From: Actinomycetota bacterium
Lineage (GTDB): Bacteria > Actinomycetota > Actinomycetes > JACCUZ01
Reading direction: 5' to 3'
NCBI GenBank assembly: GCA_030841025.1
Contig: JAVEDJ010000179.1
Location: 1 to 35,584, forward strand
DNA: 35,584 bases
Part shown: in pieces, positions 1 to 7,357 of the stretch
How positions within the stretch are numbered: the first letter of the stretch is position 1
How the letters are laid out: each line of letters begins with the position of its first letter
Notes under the pieces: generated by a model
What the model was told of the DNA's origin: nothing
Seen by the model: only the letters and a program-made list of their open reading frames with translations
Database searches by the model: none
Made by a program: the position numbers and the translations under genes

Positions 1-831
1 GAGGCCGTCGAGGACGCGTTCGTCGCCTTCAGCAAGCGGGTGGCGCCGACCGGGTTCCTGGTCACGTGCGCGGACGACGACGGCGCGCGCCGGCTCGCCC
101 GCTCGGCCCGTGACCGCGGCATCGCCGTGCACACCTACGGCGAGAGCGAGGACGCCGATGTTCGCGTCGCCGACCTGTCGATGACGGGCAGCACGTCGAC
201 CTTCGAGCTCGTCGCCCGCGGCCGCCGGCTCGGTCCGGTGACCCTGCAGATCCCCGGACGGCACAACGCCTTGAACGCCGCCGCGGCGATCGCGGCCGGC
301 CTCGGGCTGGGCTACCCGATCGTGGGGCTGCGGGCCGGGATCGAGGCTTTCAGCGGAACCCGGCGGCGCTTCGAGCTCAAGGGCGTTGCTGGTGACATCC
401 GCGTCTACGACAGTTATGCCCACCACCCGACCGAGGTGCGGGCCGACCTGACCGCAGCTCGTGAGGTGGCTAGGCCCGGTCGTGTCGTGGCGGTGTTCCA
501 GCCCCACCTCTACAGCCGCACCAAGGCGTTCGCCACCGAGTTCGGGCAGGCGCTCGGGCTCGCGGACGACGTCATCGTGATGGAGGTGTTCGCTGCCCGG
601 GAGGATCCGATGCCCGGCGTGACAGGTGCGAGTGTCGCGGCCGCGGTGCCGCTGGACCGCGACCACGTGCTCTTCGAGCCGTCGTGGTCGGCCGTGGCCG
701 CACAGCTGGTCGCGCGGGCGCGCCCCGGCGACATCGTCATCACCCTCGGCGCGGGCGACGTCACGATGATCGGTCCCGAGGTGCTCGCGCTTCTCGCGCG
801 CCCCGCAGCGGAAACCGGGACCGGGTCATGA
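1..831 (+). CDS. murC: UDP-N-acetylmuramate--L-alanine ligase, C-terminal part (5' end outside window)
   Basis: Cytoplasmic ATP-dependent ligase that adds L-alanine to UDP-MurNAc, the first step of the peptidoglycan stem peptide. The reading frame is open from base 1, so the gene is truncated by the window edge; the ORF-track start at 40 is an internal GTG. About 276 residues remain, covering the end of the central domain and the whole C-terminal domain. Visible Mur-ligase signatures are HNALNAAAAIA (central-domain end), DSYAHHPTEVRADL (C-terminal domain, MurC-specific AHHP) and QPHLYSRTKAF. The stop TGA overlaps the ATG of ftsQ (ATGA), so the two are translationally coupled. Placing murC straight before ftsQ, without murB between, fits many non-streptomycete actinobacteria. 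Identity is secure. Confidence 0.96.
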   Translation, partial: EAVEDAFVAFSKRVAPTGFLVTCADDDGARRLARSARDRGIAVHTYGESEDADVRVADLSMTGSTSTFELVARGRRLGPVTLQIPGRHNALNAAAAIAAGLGLGYPIVGLRAGIEAFSGTRRRFELKGVAGDIRVYDSYAHHPTEVRADLTAAREVARPGRVVAVFQPHLYSRTKAFATEFGQALGLADDVIVMEVFAAREDPMPGVTGASVAAAVPLDRDHVLFEPSWSAVAAQLVARARPGDIVITLGAGDVTMIGPEVLALLARPAAETGTGS

Positions 832-1562
832 CCGCGTCGGCCACCACCGGCCGTCTCGTCGACCGCCGGGCCGGTGCCCCCCGTGCCCGGCGCTGGTCGC
901 GACTGCGGGTGATCGTCGTGCTCGGTCTGCTGCTCGCGCTCGTGGGCACGGCCGGCTGGGTGGTGCTCGAGTCCACGCTGCTCTCGGTCAGGTCCGTGCA
1001 GGTCGCCGGCGCCTCCCGGGTGACGCCGGCCCAGGTGCTGGCCGTGGCCGACGTCGCGCCGGCAACCCCGTTGGCCCGGGTGGACACCGGCGCGGTCGCC
1101 CGGCGGGTCGGCGCGCTGGCCGCCGTACGCAGCGTCTCGGTCTCGCGGCAGTGGCCGCGGTCGGTGCGCATCGTGGTGCACGAGCGGGTCCCCGCCGCCG
1201 TGCAGCGCAGCGGCCCGGCGTACCTGCTCGTCGACCCGACCGGGGTCGCGTTCGCCACGGTGAGCAGGCGGCCGAAGGGTCTGCCTCTGGTCACCGCTCC
1301 GGTGGCCGCGGGGGAGCCGGCCCTGCGCGCTGCACTGGCCGTGCTCACCTCCGTGCCGGACGCCGTCCGCCGCCAGCTGGTCGAGGTGCGCGCCGCCTCG
1401 CCCGAGCAGGTGACCCTGCGGCTCACCCGCGACCGCACGGTCATGTGGGGGAGCCCCGAGCGGGGTGACCGCAAGGCCGCGGTGCTGACGGCCCTGATGT
1501 CGCAGCGCGCCACGGTGTACGACGTGAGCGCACCGGACTCGCCGACGACCCGTCAGCACTGA
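828..1562 (+). CDS. ftsQ: cell division protein FtsQ
   Basis: Bitopic divisome protein that links cytoplasmic ring components with septal peptidoglycan synthases through FtsB/FtsL. The 244-aa protein has a basic cytoplasmic tail (about residues 1-25), one transmembrane helix (VIVVLGLLLALVGTAGWVV, about 27-46), a POTRA domain starting SVRSVQVAGASRVTPAQVL, and the FtsQ beta domain ending with the family-typical YDVSAPDSPTT. I chose ATG 828, overlapping the murC stop, over the longer ORF-track start at 684, which would add an arginine-rich shadow of murC. Length is normal for actinobacterial FtsQ. It is the last gene before an inverted repeat and the separately promoted ftsZ. Confidence 0.93.
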   Translation: MTASATTGRLVDRRAGAPRARRWSRLRVIVVLGLLLALVGTAGWVVLESTLLSVRSVQVAGASRVTPAQVLAVADVAPATPLARVDTGAVARRVGALAAVRSVSVSRQWPRSVRIVVHERVPAAVQRSGPAYLLVDPTGVAFATVSRRPKGLPLVTAPVAAGEPALRAALAVLTSVPDAVRRQLVEVRAASPEQVTLRLTRDRTVMWGSPERGDRKAAVLTALMSQRATVYDVSAPDSPTTRQH

Positions 1563-1566
1563 CGAC

Positions 1567-1610
1567 TTGTCAGACTCTCGCCCCCTGCCCGCGCCACGAG
1601 AGTCTGACAA
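1567..1610. repeat. perfect 14-bp inverted repeat downstream of ftsQ
   Basis: Arms TTGTCAGACTCTCG (1567-1580) and CGAGAGTCTGACAA (1597-1610) are perfect reverse complements, separated by a C-rich 16-nt loop. It starts 4 bases after the ftsQ stop. It has no U-tract, so it could be a non-canonical terminator, an mRNA-stabilising hairpin or a dispersed palindrome. It is unrelated in sequence to the repeats at 32290-32406. Confidence 0.8.
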
Positions 1611-1693
1611 CCGTGGGGGCATTGCGACACGCCCGGCACGCGGGCCCGACCCGCCGGTCGTTGAATCAGGTGCGGTCGAGACCTACCGTCCTG

Positions 1694-1735
1694 CTCAACC
1701 TCGAAGTTGACATAACTATAAGGCTCAACTTGAGG
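1694..1735 (+). promoter_or_regulatory. putative ftsZ promoter with repeated TCAAC/GTTGA half-sites
   Basis: This AT-richer patch sits 50-90 bases before ftsZ. It holds TATAAG (1717-1722) as a -10 candidate and TTGACA (1707-1712), which has only a poor -10 at normal spacing. Half-sites TCAAC (1694), GTTGA (1706) and TCAAC (1725) alternate in orientation, and AAGTTGA/TCAACTT form a 7-bp inverted repeat over the TATAAG. A regulated promoter is inferred; the start site is not known. Confidence 0.5.
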
Positions 1736-1784
1736 GTGAGGGTTCCGGGCACGGCCAGGCGAGACCACAACGAGAGGCACCGAC

Positions 1785-3047
1785 GTGGCAGCACCGCAGA
1801 ACTACCTCGCGGTCATCAAGGTCGTCGGCATCGGCGGCGGCGGCGTCAATGCCGTCAACCGGATGATCGAGGTCGGCCTGAAGGGCGTCGAGTTCATCGC
1901 GATCAACACCGATGCGCAGGCGCTGCTGATGTCGGACGCCGACGTGAAGCTGGACGTCGGTCGCGAGCTGACGCGGGGACTCGGCGCCGGCGCCGACCCC
2001 GAGGTGGGCCGCCGGGCCGCTGAGGACCACGCCGAGGAGATCGAAGAGGTGCTCAAGGGCGCCGACATGGTCTTCGTCACAGCCGGCGAGGGCGGCGGCA
2101 CCGGCACCGGCGGTGCGCCGGTCGTGGCCAAGATTGCGCGCTCCCTGGGCGCCCTGACCATCGGCGTCGTGACCCGTCCCTTCGGCTTCGAGGGCAAGCG
2201 GCGCGCCACGTCGGCCGAGACCGGCATCGACGAGCTGCGCGAAGAAGTCGACACGCTGATCGTGATCCCCAACGACCGGCTGCTGTCGATATCGGACCGG
2301 GGCATCAGCATGCTGGACGCCTTCAAGTCCGCCGACCAGGTGCTGCTGCAGGGCGTCTCCGGCATCACCGACCTGATCACGACGCCCGGCCTGATCAACC
2401 TGGACTTCGCCGACGTCAAGTCCGTGATGTCCGGTGCCGGCTCGGCCCTCATGGGCATCGGCTCCTCGCGCGGCGACAACCGCGCCGTGGAGGCAGCCGA
2501 GATGGCCATCTCCAGCCCGTTGCTCGAAGCCTCCATCGACGGGGCCCACGGCGTGCTGCTGTCCATCTCGGGTGGCTCGGACCTGGGCCTGTTCGAGATC
2601 AACGAGGCCGCTCAGCTGGTCGCCGAGGCGGCGCACACCGAGGCCAACATCATCTTCGGAGCGGTCATCGACGACGCGCTCGGTGACGAGGTGCGCGTGA
2701 CGGTCATCGCCGCCGGGTTCGACGGCGGCATGCCCAAGCGCACGGCCCCCACCACGGCGCGGCGTCCGGAGGTGGCCGCTGCCGCCGCCGCGCAAGCCGG
2801 GCGGCCGGAGGACCGCCAGGCAGGGCGCCCGGAGGATCGGGCGGTGCCGGCGAGCCGGCGTACCGACGACGCCGAGGTGCCACGCGTGCCCGAGCCGGCC
2901 ATGGCGAGCGCCAACGGTCACTCCTCGCAGATCGACCTGAACCGCGAACGTGACCGGGAGCAGGCGGCCGCCCGCACTCCGCGGCCCTCGCGCACGATCG
3001 TGTTCGACGACAGCGACGACCTGGACGTGCCGGACTTCCTCAAGTAG
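1785..3047 (+). CDS. ftsZ: cell division protein FtsZ
   Basis: Tubulin-like GTPase that polymerises into the Z ring. The 420-aa protein starts at GTG 1785 with SD-like GAGAGG 7 nt upstream. It has the N-terminal [16 protein letters not shown] nucleotide-binding segment, the tubulin signature [10 protein letters not shown] (about residues 103-112), the T7 synergy loop [11 protein letters not shown] that supplies catalytic aspartates, and the beta domain ending [12 protein letters not shown] disordered linker of about 100 residues, rich in Ala, Arg and Glu with GRPEDRQ-type repeats, leads to the conserved C-terminal peptide [10 protein letters not shown], the docking tail for SepF and other partners. 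It has its own upstream region and a hairpin after the stop, and lies 1.7 kb before sepF. Confidence 0.98.
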   Translation: MAAPQNYLAVIKVVGIGGGGVNAVNRMIEVGLKGVEFIAINTDAQALLMSDADVKLDVGRELTRGLGAGADPEVGRRAAEDHAEEIEEVLKGADMVFVTAGEGGGTGTGGAPVVAKIARSLGALTIGVVTRPFGFEGKRRATSAETGIDELREEVDTLIVIPNDRLLSISDRGISMLDAFKSADQVLLQGVSGITDLITTPGLINLDFADVKSVMSGAGSALMGIGSSRGDNRAVEAAEMAISSPLLEASIDGAHGVLLSISGGSDLGLFEINEAAQLVAEAAHTEANIIFGAVIDDALGDEVRVTVIAAGFDGGMPKRTAPTTARRPEVAAAAAAQAGRPEDRQAGRPEDRAVPASRRTDDAEVPRVPEPAMASANGHSSQIDLNRERDREQAAARTPRPSRTIVFDDSDDLDVPDFLK

Positions 3048-3057
3048 CAGCGAACTG

Positions 3058-3092
3058 CCACAGCCGCGGCGCCGGGGGGCCCGCGGCTGTGG
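3058..3092 (+). terminator. hairpin after ftsZ
   Basis: A perfect 12-bp inverted repeat (CCACAGCCGCGG ... CCGCGGCTGTGG) with an 11-nt loop begins 10 bases after the ftsZ stop. There is no U-run, as is common for actinobacterial terminator-like hairpins. It may terminate ftsZ transcripts or only attenuate read-through into pgeF. Confidence 0.6.
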
Positions 3093-3125
3093 CTTGCCCG
3101 CCCTCGGCCGGCGGCGGTGTCTGCA

Positions 3126-3161
3126 GGGCCCGGGGTGTCGACAGGGCCTGGGGTGTCGACA
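3126..3161 (+). repeat. two tandem 18-bp direct repeats before pgeF
   Basis: Two adjacent 18-bp copies of GGGCCYGGGGTGTCGACA (3126-3143 and 3144-3161) differ at one base. They end directly at the pgeF Shine-Dalgarno AGGAAGGA. They may be recent slippage or part of the pgeF leader; no function is evident. Confidence 0.75.
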
Positions 3162-3175
3162 GGAAGGATGAGCGC

Positions 3176-3952
3176 ATGTTCCTCACCACGGGCTCGGTCG
3201 CTGGGGCCCAGCTCGTGATCACCGACCGGGTCGGCGGGGTCAGCAGCGGTCGCTACGACTCGCTCAACCTGGGCGACCACGTCGGCGACGACCACGATGC
3301 CGTGGGTCAGAACCGGCATCGGGTCGCCGCCGCCCTCGACCCGTCGGCCGGCCCGTTGGCCCTCATGCGGCAGGTGCACGGCGCCGTCGTCGCCGTGATC
3401 GACGGCCCTGGCGACGCCGGCCAGCCCGTTGCGCGCCGGCCGGTCCAGGCGCCCGAGGCCGACGCGATGGTCAGCACGGCGCGCGGGCTCGCCCTCGCGG
3501 TGCTGGTGGCGGACTGCGTGCCGGTGCTGTTCGCGTCGGCCGAGCCCGAGGTCATCGCGGTCGCGCACGCCGGCCGCCGTGGCGTGCAGGAGGGCGTCGT
3601 CGCGGCGACCGTCGCAGCAATGCAGTGCGCGGGCGCGCGGCCCGCCAGCATCCAGACGCGGGTGGGGCCGGCCATCTGCGGGCGCTGCTACGAGGTGTCC
3701 CCGCAGGTGCAGGCAGAAGTCGTGCGCACGGTCCCCGAGGCGCGGTCCACGACGCGGGCGGGTACGCCGGGCCTGGACATCCGTGCCGGAGTGCGTGCCC
3801 AGCTCGAGGCCTGCGGGGTCGGCTCCGTCGAGATGGACCCGCACTGCACCGCCGAGCACGGCGCGCTCTACTCCTACCGTCGCGACGGCGTCACCGGCCG
3901 GTTCGCGGGGATCGTCTGGCTGCCGCAGGGCACCGATGCAGCAAATGCCTGA
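3176..3952 (+). CDS. pgeF: PgeF/YfiH (DUF152) multicopper-like, peptidoglycan editing factor
   Basis: A 258-aa protein of the YfiH/DUF152 family. Members are described as purine nucleoside phosphorylase/adenosine deaminase or laccase-like enzymes, and E. coli PgeF prevents L-Ser misincorporation into muropeptides. Family signatures are TDRVGGVSSGRYDSLNLG, MRQVHG (metal-ligand His), VADCVPVLF (ligand Cys), VAVAHAGRRGVQEG (ligand His), VGPAICGRCYEV and the C-terminal FAGIVWL. The ATG at 3176 has SD AGGAAGGA at good spacing, so the ORF-track extension to 3089 is rejected. Its last 17 bases overlap yggS. Position beside ftsZ and yggS is conserved in actinobacteria and fits a cell-wall quality-control role; the exact substrate here is inferred. 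Confidence 0.92.
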   Translation: MFLTTGSVAGAQLVITDRVGGVSSGRYDSLNLGDHVGDDHDAVGQNRHRVAAALDPSAGPLALMRQVHGAVVAVIDGPGDAGQPVARRPVQAPEADAMVSTARGLALAVLVADCVPVLFASAEPEVIAVAHAGRRGVQEGVVAATVAAMQCAGARPASIQTRVGPAICGRCYEVSPQVQAEVVRTVPEARSTTRAGTPGLDIRAGVRAQLEACGVGSVEMDPHCTAEHGALYSYRRDGVTGRFAGIVWLPQGTDAANA

Positions 3953-4673
3953 CCCGGCGGCGGGCCGGCGGGCCGTGCTGGCCGCCCAGCTGGAGCAGCT
4001 GGAGGCACGGGTCGCCACGGCGTGCGCGGCTGCCGGACGGGACCGCGCGGACATCACGATCATCGCTGTCACCAAGACGTTCCCGGCGACCGACGTGCAG
4101 CTGCTCTGCGAGCTGGGGCTGACCGACTTCGGTGAGAACCGCGACCAGGAGGCCGCGAGCAAGGTCGCCGAGTGCGCGGGGATGGGCGTCACGGGACTGC
4201 GATGGCACTTCGTCGGCCAGCTGCAGACCAACAAGTCCCGCTCGGTCGCCGGCTATGCCGACGTCGTGCACTCCGTGGACCGGGTCCGTCTCGTGGGCGC
4301 GCTGGACCGAGCGGCCGGCGAGCACGGCCGCCGGCTCGACTGCCTGGTACAGATCGACCTGGCAGAAGGCCGTTCGGACCGTGCCGGCCGGGGAGGCGCG
4401 CTCCCGGCCGAGGCCGATCAGGTCTGCGCCGCCCTGGCGGAAGCCGAACAGCTACGCCTGGCCGGCGTCATGGCCGTGGCCCCCCAGGGCGTCGCTGCCA
4501 CCGACGCCTTCGCCCGGCTTGCCGACCTGCACGGCCGGCTGCGGTCGTCGTACCCCTCGATGACCGTCGTGTCGGCGGGGATGAGTGGTGACCTCGAGGC
4601 GGCCATCGCGCACGGCGCGACACACCTGCGTGTCGGGCGCGCGTTGCTCGGTTCGCGCCCGCCGCTCCGGTAG
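3936..4673 (+). CDS. yggS: YggS-family pyridoxal phosphate homeostasis protein (PLPBP)
   Basis: A PLP-binding single-domain TIM-barrel protein with no known catalytic reaction; it buffers pyridoxal phosphate and affects amino-acid and keto-acid pools. The 245-aa product carries the PLP-lysine motif IIAVTKTFPATD, GENRDQEA, WHFVGQLQTNKSR and the phosphate-binding end SAGMSGDLEAAIAHGATHLRVG. ATG 3936 overlaps pgeF by 17 bases and has GCAGGG just upstream; a second in-frame ATG at 3945 is nearly as good. The ORF track runs the frame back to 3429, but that part is an arginine-rich shadow of pgeF. It forms the pgeF-yggS-sepF string of the division cluster. Confidence 0.93.
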   Translation: MQQMPDPAAGRRAVLAAQLEQLEARVATACAAAGRDRADITIIAVTKTFPATDVQLLCELGLTDFGENRDQEAASKVAECAGMGVTGLRWHFVGQLQTNKSRSVAGYADVVHSVDRVRLVGALDRAAGEHGRRLDCLVQIDLAEGRSDRAGRGGALPAEADQVCAALAEAEQLRLAGVMAVAPQGVAATDAFARLADLHGRLRSSYPSMTVVSAGMSGDLEAAIAHGATHLRVGRALLGSRPPLR

Positions 4674-4735
4674 CGTCGCTCGCAAGCAAGCACGATCGGA
4701 GCAGCGATCGTCCAGCACGACCGGAGGGGTCAGGC

Positions 4736-5257
4736 ATGGCCGGCGGGATGCGTAAGGCGATGGTCTACCTCGGCCTCGTGGAGGACGAGGAACGCTACGA
4801 CTACGACGAGTACGACCAGTACGACCAGGGCGGGCCGGACGCTGACGGCGACCGCCGGGACGGGCGCTCGGGGGCCGCGGGTCCCGCGGGAGCGCGCACG
4901 CTGGCTCCGCTGCGCGAGGACCCGCGATCGTCGGTCGCCACCATGCCGGAGCGGCGCCCCTCCGCCAGCTCCCGGGCGTTCGACCGGATCACGACGATCC
5001 ACCCGCGCACGTACAACGAGGCCAAGCAGATCGGTGAGAGCTTCCGCGACAGCACGCCGGTCATCATGAACCTCTCGGACATGGACGACTCGGACGCCAA
5101 GCGGCTCGTCGACTTCGCGGCCGGGCTTGTGTTCGGACTCCGTGGCACGATTGAGCGGGTGACCAACAAGGTGTTCCTGCTCTCACCAGCCAATGTGACG
5201 GTGACGGCCGAGGACAAGGCGCGAATGGCCGAGAGTGGATTTTTCAACCAGAGCTGA
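4736..5257 (+). CDS. sepF: cell division protein SepF
   Basis: Cytoplasmic FtsZ-binding protein; in FtsA-lacking actinobacteria SepF is the membrane anchor of the Z ring. The 173-aa product starts with an amphipathic membrane-targeting helix (MAGGMRKAMVYLGLVED), then an acidic Asp/Tyr-rich linker (YDYDEYDQYDQ) and a Gly/Ala-rich spacer. The C-terminal DUF552 core begins near residue 85: TIHPRTYNEAKQIGESFRD, VIMNLSDMDDSDAKRLVDFAAGL, and ends AESGFFNQS. ATG 4736 has a GGAGGGG SD. The 62-base gap after yggS has only a short GATCG/CGATC repeat, so co-transcription with yggS is likely. Confidence 0.95.
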   Translation: MAGGMRKAMVYLGLVEDEERYDYDEYDQYDQGGPDADGDRRDGRSGAAGPAGARTLAPLREDPRSSVATMPERRPSASSRAFDRITTIHPRTYNEAKQIGESFRDSTPVIMNLSDMDDSDAKRLVDFAAGLVFGLRGTIERVTNKVFLLSPANVTVTAEDKARMAESGFFNQS

Positions 5258-5293
5258 TGGTGTCCCGGACCCGGGACCGGGCCGGCGGTCGCG

Positions 5294-5578
5294 ATGAGCG
5301 CCGTGGGGTCGTTCCTGGTCTTCCTGCTGCAGATCTTCTTCTTTCTGCTGATCGCGCGGCTGGTGCTGGACTACGTCCAGATGTTCGCTCGCTCCTGGCG
5401 ACCGCGGGGGATCGTGCTGGTGATCGCCGAGATCGTCTACACGATCACCGACCCGCCGCTGCGGGCACTCCGCAAGGTGATCCCGCCATTGCGGCTGGGC
5501 GGCATCTCGCTGGACCTGTCGTTCCTGGTCCTCATCGTTATCGTGCAGATCTTGAGCTACTTCGCGGCCCGACTGTGA
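5294..5578 (+). CDS. YggT-family integral membrane protein
   Basis: A 94-aa protein with two hydrophobic helices (SFLVFLLQIFFFLLIARLVLDYVQ, about residues 5-28, and ISLDLSFLVLIVIVQILSYFAA, about 70-91). Between them lies the YggT signature around ITDPPLRALRKVIPPLR. YggT proteins sit between sepF and divIVA in many Gram-positive bacteria. Their biochemical function is unknown; a role in division-site or membrane organisation is inferred from context. ATG 5294 is 36 bases after sepF with no strong SD visible. The overlapping ORF 5257-5715 in another frame is a shadow. Confidence 0.9.
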   Translation: MSAVGSFLVFLLQIFFFLLIARLVLDYVQMFARSWRPRGIVLVIAEIVYTITDPPLRALRKVIPPLRLGGISLDLSFLVLIVIVQILSYFAARL

Positions 5579-5705
5579 GCGGTACCGTGCCGTGTAACAC
5601 AATGGTGCCGCCTACCGGCACCGGTCGCTGCAGCGTGCGCGCTGCAGGGACCCCCGTGCAGGACCGTCGAGCACCATCTACCGAGGAGACTCCAGAGGTG
5701 ACGCC

Positions 5706-6587
5706 ATGCCGCTGACCCCCGAGGACGTGGCCAACAAGCAGTTCACCAGCACGCGGCTGAAGCCGGGCTACGACGAGACCGAGGTGGACGAGTTCCTCGA
5801 CGAGGTCGAGGCCGAGCTGACCCGGCTCTACCGCGAGAACGACGAGCTGCGCAGCAAGCTGGCCCAGGCCGAGCGCGCCCAGGCCGACGGCGGTGACCGG
5901 GGGGCCACGCAGCAGATCGTGCCGCCCGCTCCCCAGCCCGAGCCGCAGCCGACGCCTCCTCCGGCACCGACACCTGCGCCGGCGGCCGCCGCGGCCGGTG
6001 CGGGCAACTCGACCGAGACCGCCACCGGCATCCTGGCGCTGGCTCAGCGCACCGCCGACGAGCACATCGCCGAGGCGCGCACCCAGGCCGACCGCATGAT
6101 CGGGGAGGCCCGCAGCCGGGCCGACCAGCTCCGGCGCGAGGCAGACGACACGCACCGGCAGATGATCGGCTCGCTCGAGAGCGAGCGGGTGCACCTCGAG
6201 CGTGAGGTCGAGAAGCTGCGTGCCTTCGAGCGTGAGTACCGCACGCGCCTGAAGTCCTACCTCGAGGGTCAGCTGCGCGAGCTCGAGGGCCACGGCAGCC
6301 AGGCCCCGGCGGCCCGGCCCGGCGGGCAGCCCCCGCCGGGTGGCGGACAGCAGCAGGCCGGCGGACAGCAGCAGGCCGGCGGCGCGCCGCAGGGCGGGCC
6401 CCAGCAGGGTGGCGCGCCGCAGGGCGGGTCCCAGCCGGGTGAGGGCGGCGTCGGCCAGTCGGCACCCCGCAGTCCGTTCTCACCCGGCGCACCGGTCGGC
6501 GGCGCGGGCAGCAACAGCCCGAGCGGCCCGCCGCAGCAGGCGCAGAGCGGCTTCGCCCTCGAGGACGGCCGCGAGCCGCGCGGCTAG
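5706..6587 (+). CDS. divIVA: DivIVA/Wag31 polar growth protein
   Basis: Coiled-coil protein that binds curved membrane at poles and septa and recruits the apical growth machinery. The 293-aa protein has the N-terminal membrane-binding domain (MPLTPEDVANKQFTSTRLKPGYDETEVDEFLDEV as consecutive motifs), a first coiled coil (LTRLYRENDELRSKLAQAERAQ), a Pro/Ala-rich linker near residues 75-105, a long second coiled coil (about 110-195) and a disordered Gln/Gly/Pro tail. The tail contains tandem DNA duplications (see the repeat feature) and so is probably length-variable. ATG 5706 follows SD AGAGGTG. The 127-base upstream gap has a palindrome (CTGCAGCG/CGCTGCAG) and may contain its own promoter. A strong hairpin follows. 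Confidence 0.95.
   Translation: MPLTPEDVANKQFTSTRLKPGYDETEVDEFLDEVEAELTRLYRENDELRSKLAQAERAQADGGDRGATQQIVPPAPQPEPQPTPPPAPTPAPAAAAAGAGNSTETATGILALAQRTADEHIAEARTQADRMIGEARSRADQLRREADDTHRQMIGSLESERVHLEREVEKLRAFEREYRTRLKSYLEGQLRELEGHGSQAPAARPGGQPPPGGGQQQAGGQQQAGGAPQGGPQQGGAPQGGSQPGEGGVGQSAPRSPFSPGAPVGGAGSNSPSGPPQQAQSGFALEDGREPRG
6342..6437 (+). repeat. tandem repeats inside the divIVA tail
   Basis: Two perfect 18-bp copies of GGCGGACAGCAGCAGGCC (6342-6359, 6360-6377) are followed by two 30-bp near-identical units starting GGYGGCGCGCCGCAGGGCGG (6378-6407, 6408-6437). They encode GGQQQA and GGAPQGGxQQ blocks. All units are multiples of three, so changes in copy number would keep the frame. Confidence 0.85.
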
Positions 6588-6597
6588 GCAGCACGCA

Positions 6598-6650
6598 ACG
6601 ACGGACGCCGGTGGGCCTGGGGGAGGCTCACCGGCGTTCGTCGTCTTGTT
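6598..6650. terminator. strong hairpin between convergent divIVA and the 159-aa gene
   Basis: Arms ACGACGGACGCCGGTG (6598-6613) and CACCGGCGTTCGTCGT (6629-6644) pair over 16 bp with one G-U, with GCCT/AGGC extending the stem. CTTGTT follows on the plus strand. It lies between two convergent genes and probably terminates divIVA, perhaps in both directions. Confidence 0.75.
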
Positions 6651-6680
6651 CCCGGGGGACGGGACGGGGGAACGGGCAGA

Positions 6681-7160
6681 TCAGCCGGGCGCCATGCGCC
6701 GGAACGGGTCCCGGGGCGGCGGGACCGGCATCGAGATGCGGTTGCCGTCGGCGTCGATGCCCGACAGGGCCAGTACCTGGGTCATCACCGAGAGCACCGA
6801 CTCGCCGGCGTCGATGCCGGCCTGAGTCACCATGACGCGGTAGATGGTCACGTAGTGCTTGGTGGGGGTGTCGTAGCTCCAGTCCACCGAGCCGAGGTGT
6901 CGAGCGCTGCCGTGCGTCCCGCTGGGCCCGTCGAACGGGCCGCTCCACAGCTGGATACCGGCCGGTCCGGCGGCGAACCGCCCGCCGGACCCCACGTCCT
7001 GGCGCCCGGCCGCAGCCAGCAGCTCGCGGGTCTCCCGCTCGGCGAGCACCAGCGCGGGGCGAACCTGGCTGGCGAGCGCGGGGACAGCGACGACGCCGTC
7101 CTTGAGCTGCAGCCCGTGCGTCCCGGAGCGGACGGGCCGTACGACGGTCAGAGTCGTCAC
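6681..7160 (-). CDS. conserved-looking protein of unknown function, 159 aa
   Basis: I do not recognise a family. The 159-aa product starts at GTG 7160 with an excellent AGGAGG SD 5 bases upstream, which supports it as a real gene. It has no signal peptide or membrane helix. The N-terminus is VVRPVRSGTHGLQLKDGVVAVPAL. The middle holds VRPALVLAERETRELLAAAGRQD, and later WSYDTPTKHYVTIYRVMVTQAGIDAGESVLSV suggests an alpha/beta protein. The C-terminus is Pro/Arg-rich. It reads leftward, downstream of ileS by about 200 bases, and converges on divIVA. Codon use is like its neighbours. Confidence 0.75.
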   Translation of the reverse strand: MTTLTVVRPVRSGTHGLQLKDGVVAVPALASQVRPALVLAERETRELLAAAGRQDVGSGGRFAAGPAGIQLWSGPFDGPSGTHGSARHLGSVDWSYDTPTKHYVTIYRVMVTQAGIDAGESVLSVMTQVLALSGIDADGNRISMPVPPPRDPFRRMAPG

Positions 7161-7218
7161 CGCTACCTCCTGGGCTACCAGCGGCCGGTCATCCGCAGGC
7201 CCGGTTGCCCGCGGACGG

Positions 7219-7249
7219 CACCGGCCGTCAGAAAAAGTATCGGCCGGTG
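7219..7249. other. 9-bp perfect inverted repeat with A-rich loop, upstream of the 159-aa gene
   Basis: CACCGGCCG and CGGCCGGTG flank the unusually AT-rich loop TCAGAAAAAGTAT. On the minus strand the loop contains GATACT, a possible -10 for the 159-aa gene, so this may be a promoter with an operator-like palindrome. It could equally be the end of an ileS transcript. Confidence 0.45.
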
Positions 7250-7285
7250 ACCCCTGCCTTGCTCAGTACGCCAACCGGGTGAGAG

Positions 7286-7307
7286 GCCGTTCCGCCGCCC
7301 GAACGGC
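7286..7307 (-). terminator. short hairpin downstream of ileS
   Basis: GCCGTTC and GAACGGC form a perfect 7-bp stem with an 8-nt loop, 50 bases after the ileS stop in the direction of transcription. There is no U-run. It is a weak terminator candidate. Confidence 0.4.
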
Positions 7308-7357
7308 GCACCGAGAAAGCAGGAGCAGAGCGCCCCATGGGCGAACCTTTACGGGGC

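Noticed and set aside
1725-2921. 398-aa minus-strand ORF opposite ftsZ
   Set aside because: Shadow of ftsZ. The low-complexity Gly/Asp/His protein has no family features.
3089-3175. pgeF starting upstream at 3089
   Set aside because: The extension encodes the tandem DNA repeats and lies over the ftsZ hairpin; ATG 3176 has a proper SD.
5257-5715. 152-aa plus-strand ORF overlapping yggT
   Set aside because: Out of frame with the clearly recognisable YggT protein and without conserved motifs.
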